Shown here: piece by piece, positions 34,375 to 35,207 of the stretch
How the letters are laid out: every line of letters begins with the position of its first letter
Position numbering within the stretch: the first letter of the stretch is position 1
From: Thiobacillus sp. 63-78
Lineage (GTDB): Bacteria; Pseudomonadota; Gammaproteobacteria; Burkholderiales; Thiobacillaceae
Assembly: GCA_001899765.1 (NCBI GenBank)
Contig: MKWM01000054.1
Coordinates: forward strand, 1-35,207
Direction: 5' to 3'
Length of the DNA: 35,207 nt
Made by a program: the position numbers and the translations under genes
Notes under the pieces: model-generated
Told to the model about the DNA's origin: nothing
Seen by the model: the letters and a program-made list of their open reading frames with translations, nothing else
The model's database searches: none

Positions 34375-35073
34375 ATGACCCGATTCAATCGATTTGCCGC
34401 GCTGCTGGGTGTTGCGCTGGTGTCCACCCAGGCACACGCCGTGGATGTGTCCTTCACCTCCGGTGCCGGACTCGCACAGAGCTATGGCAATACCTACACC
34501 GCCACGACGGATGGCCTGACGGTCTCGGCCAGCGCCTGGTCGAGCACGGGGCGCGCCAACCAGTTCGCACAGGCGGCCCTGACTCTCACGCCGGGTGTCG
34601 GCCTGGGCGTATGCAGCAGCCAGGAAAAAGTCGGCTGCACGGCCAAGAATTTTGCCGACGCGCTGGGCAACAAGGGCGCCGACGACCTGATCCTGTTCAC
34701 GTTCTCCAGTGCGGTCACGCTGCAATCTCTGTCCATGATCCAGTTCGGCGGCGATTCCGATCTCAGTCTCTGGGCCGGCGCCGGAGCCTTCAGCCCGGCC
34801 GGGCTGAAGGCCGGCCAGATGGGTACGGCGACCCTGTACGACAACACCAGCAATGTGGACGGCATCCGTGACGTCAACCTCGCCAGTTTCACCGGAAGCT
34901 ACGACTGGCTGGCGGTGGCGGCCCGGATCGGCCAGAACGACGACTTTGCCAAGCTGCGAGCCCTGACGATCACCCCCGTGGCCCAGCCGGTACCGGATGC
35001 CGCCCCCTGGATGACGATGCTGGCCGGCCTGGGGCTGGTCGGCTTCCGCGTGAGCCGGCGCCGGCAAATCTGA
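34375..35073 (+). CDS. PEP-CTERM-like sorted exported protein
   Basis: A 232-aa secreted protein. The signal peptide (FAALLGVALVSTQAHA) is followed by a mature region VDVSFTSGAG rich in Ser/Thr/Gly/Ala, typical of beta-rich surface proteins. Two Cys (VCSSQEKVGC) could form a disulfide. The C-terminus has VPDAAPW, a hydrophobic helix (MTMLAGLGLVGF) and a basic RVSRRRQI tail, the layout of exosortase-processed PEP-CTERM proteins with PDA in place of PEP. Sorting by an exosortase, not encoded here, is inference. ATG 34375 has AGGAG five bases upstream; the open frame to 34198 is not supported. A 26-bp perfect palindrome occurs at 34786-34811. Confidence 0.8.
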   Translation: MTRFNRFAALLGVALVSTQAHAVDVSFTSGAGLAQSYGNTYTATTDGLTVSASAWSSTGRANQFAQAALTLTPGVGLGVCSSQEKVGCTAKNFADALGNKGADDLILFTFSSAVTLQSLSMIQFGGDSDLSLWAGAGAFSPAGLKAGQMGTATLYDNTSNVDGIRDVNLASFTGSYDWLAVAARIGQNDDFAKLRALTITPVAQPVPDAAPWMTMLAGLGLVGFRVSRRRQI

Positions 35074-35096
35074 TCTGCCGCACCTTCCCCGCAACG

Positions 35097-35114
35097 ACCC
35101 GCCGAGTGGCGGGT
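35097..35114 (+). terminator. Hairpin after the PEP-CTERM gene
   Basis: A 7-bp perfect stem (ACCCGCC / GGCGGGT, loop GAGT) abuts the terminal repeat. The next hairpin (35128-35152) lies within that repeat. Together they look like a double terminator, mirroring the arrangement after chpA at the other end. Confidence 0.55.
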
Positions 35115-35207
35115 TCAGACTGCTGACAAAGCCCCCACAAGCTGGGGGCTTTGTGTTTGAATCGTGGTCATGCTCAAACCGCCTGCCCCGCACCAGCACC
35201 GGCTGGA
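35115..35207. repeat. 93-bp repeat, inverted partner of 5-97
   Basis: Exact reverse complement of 5-97, running to the last base of the window, so the true repeat may be longer. It includes a 10-bp stem-loop (35128-35152). It lies 41 bases after the PEP-CTERM stop, in the same orientation relative to that gene as the other copy has to chpA. Confidence 0.9.

Noticed and set aside
34276..35199. 307-codon antisense frame over the PEP-CTERM gene and terminal repeat
   Set aside because: It begins inside the repeat, has no ribosome binding site, and runs opposite a gene with signal peptide, good ribosome binding site and sorting motif.

Overview
The window is a GC-rich chromosomal segment with dense housekeeping genes. 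I see no phage genes, rRNA, tRNA, CRISPR array or intact transposase. The gene set suggests a free-living betaproteobacterium of the Nitrosomonadales type (Thiobacillaceae, Sulfuricellaceae or Gallionellaceae relatives). The pointers are a Pil-Chp chemosensory cluster, rubredoxin beside thiD-thiE-hemL, a hemCDXY operon, a DsrS-like protein of sulfur oxidisers, a PEP-CTERM surface protein, and YqiA/RNB/TonB genes in a row. The taxonomy is inference from gene content only.

Layout. (1) 1-135: a 93-bp repeat with hairpins, copied in inverted orientation at the other end of the window. (2) 136-9743, minus strand: pilG, pilH, pilI, pilJ and a giant chpA/pilL, the signalling array that controls type IV pili. 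(3) 9863-11140, minus: a terminator, an unrecognised exported protein and rubredoxin. (4) 11194-15162, plus: thiD, thiE, hemL, then a repeat-derived hairpin and a dsrS-like gene. (5) 15215-17834, minus: cutA overlapping dsbD, whose periplasmic domain is duplicated. (6) 17838-20296: fxsA (plus), an SDR epimerase (minus), and a ferredoxin-type 2Fe-2S/FAD reductase (plus). (7) 20369-24868, minus: a DUF302-like exported protein, then hemY, hemX, hemD and hemC, read as hemCDXY. (8) 24922-28128, plus: an exported thioredoxin-fold protein, a large perfect hairpin, and a LuxR-type regulator overlapping a hybrid histidine kinase. (9) 28132-29598: nine heptamer repeats directly before mpl. (10) 29599-30836: a 1.2-kb non-coding island made of two ~400-bp inverted arms around a ~350-bp AT-richer core. 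(11) 30837-35073, plus: yqiA, an RNB exoribonuclease, tonB, and a PEP-CTERM protein with a sigma-54-like promoter.

How the genes work together. The pil cluster links a PilJ receptor through PilI to the ChpA kinase and the PilG/PilH regulators. hemL makes 5-aminolevulinate, hemC and hemD carry it to uroporphyrinogen III, and hemX/hemY are the usual membrane companions. thiD and thiE are consecutive thiamine steps. dsbD, cutA and the exported thioredoxin-like protein concern periplasmic thiol or metal chemistry. mpl recycles murein peptide.

No clear new multi-gene system was found. The most unusual elements are non-coding: the nested inverted-repeat island, the identical inverted repeats at the window ends, the heptamer array in the mpl leader, and the palindromic repeat that carries the ribosome binding site of the dsrS-like gene.
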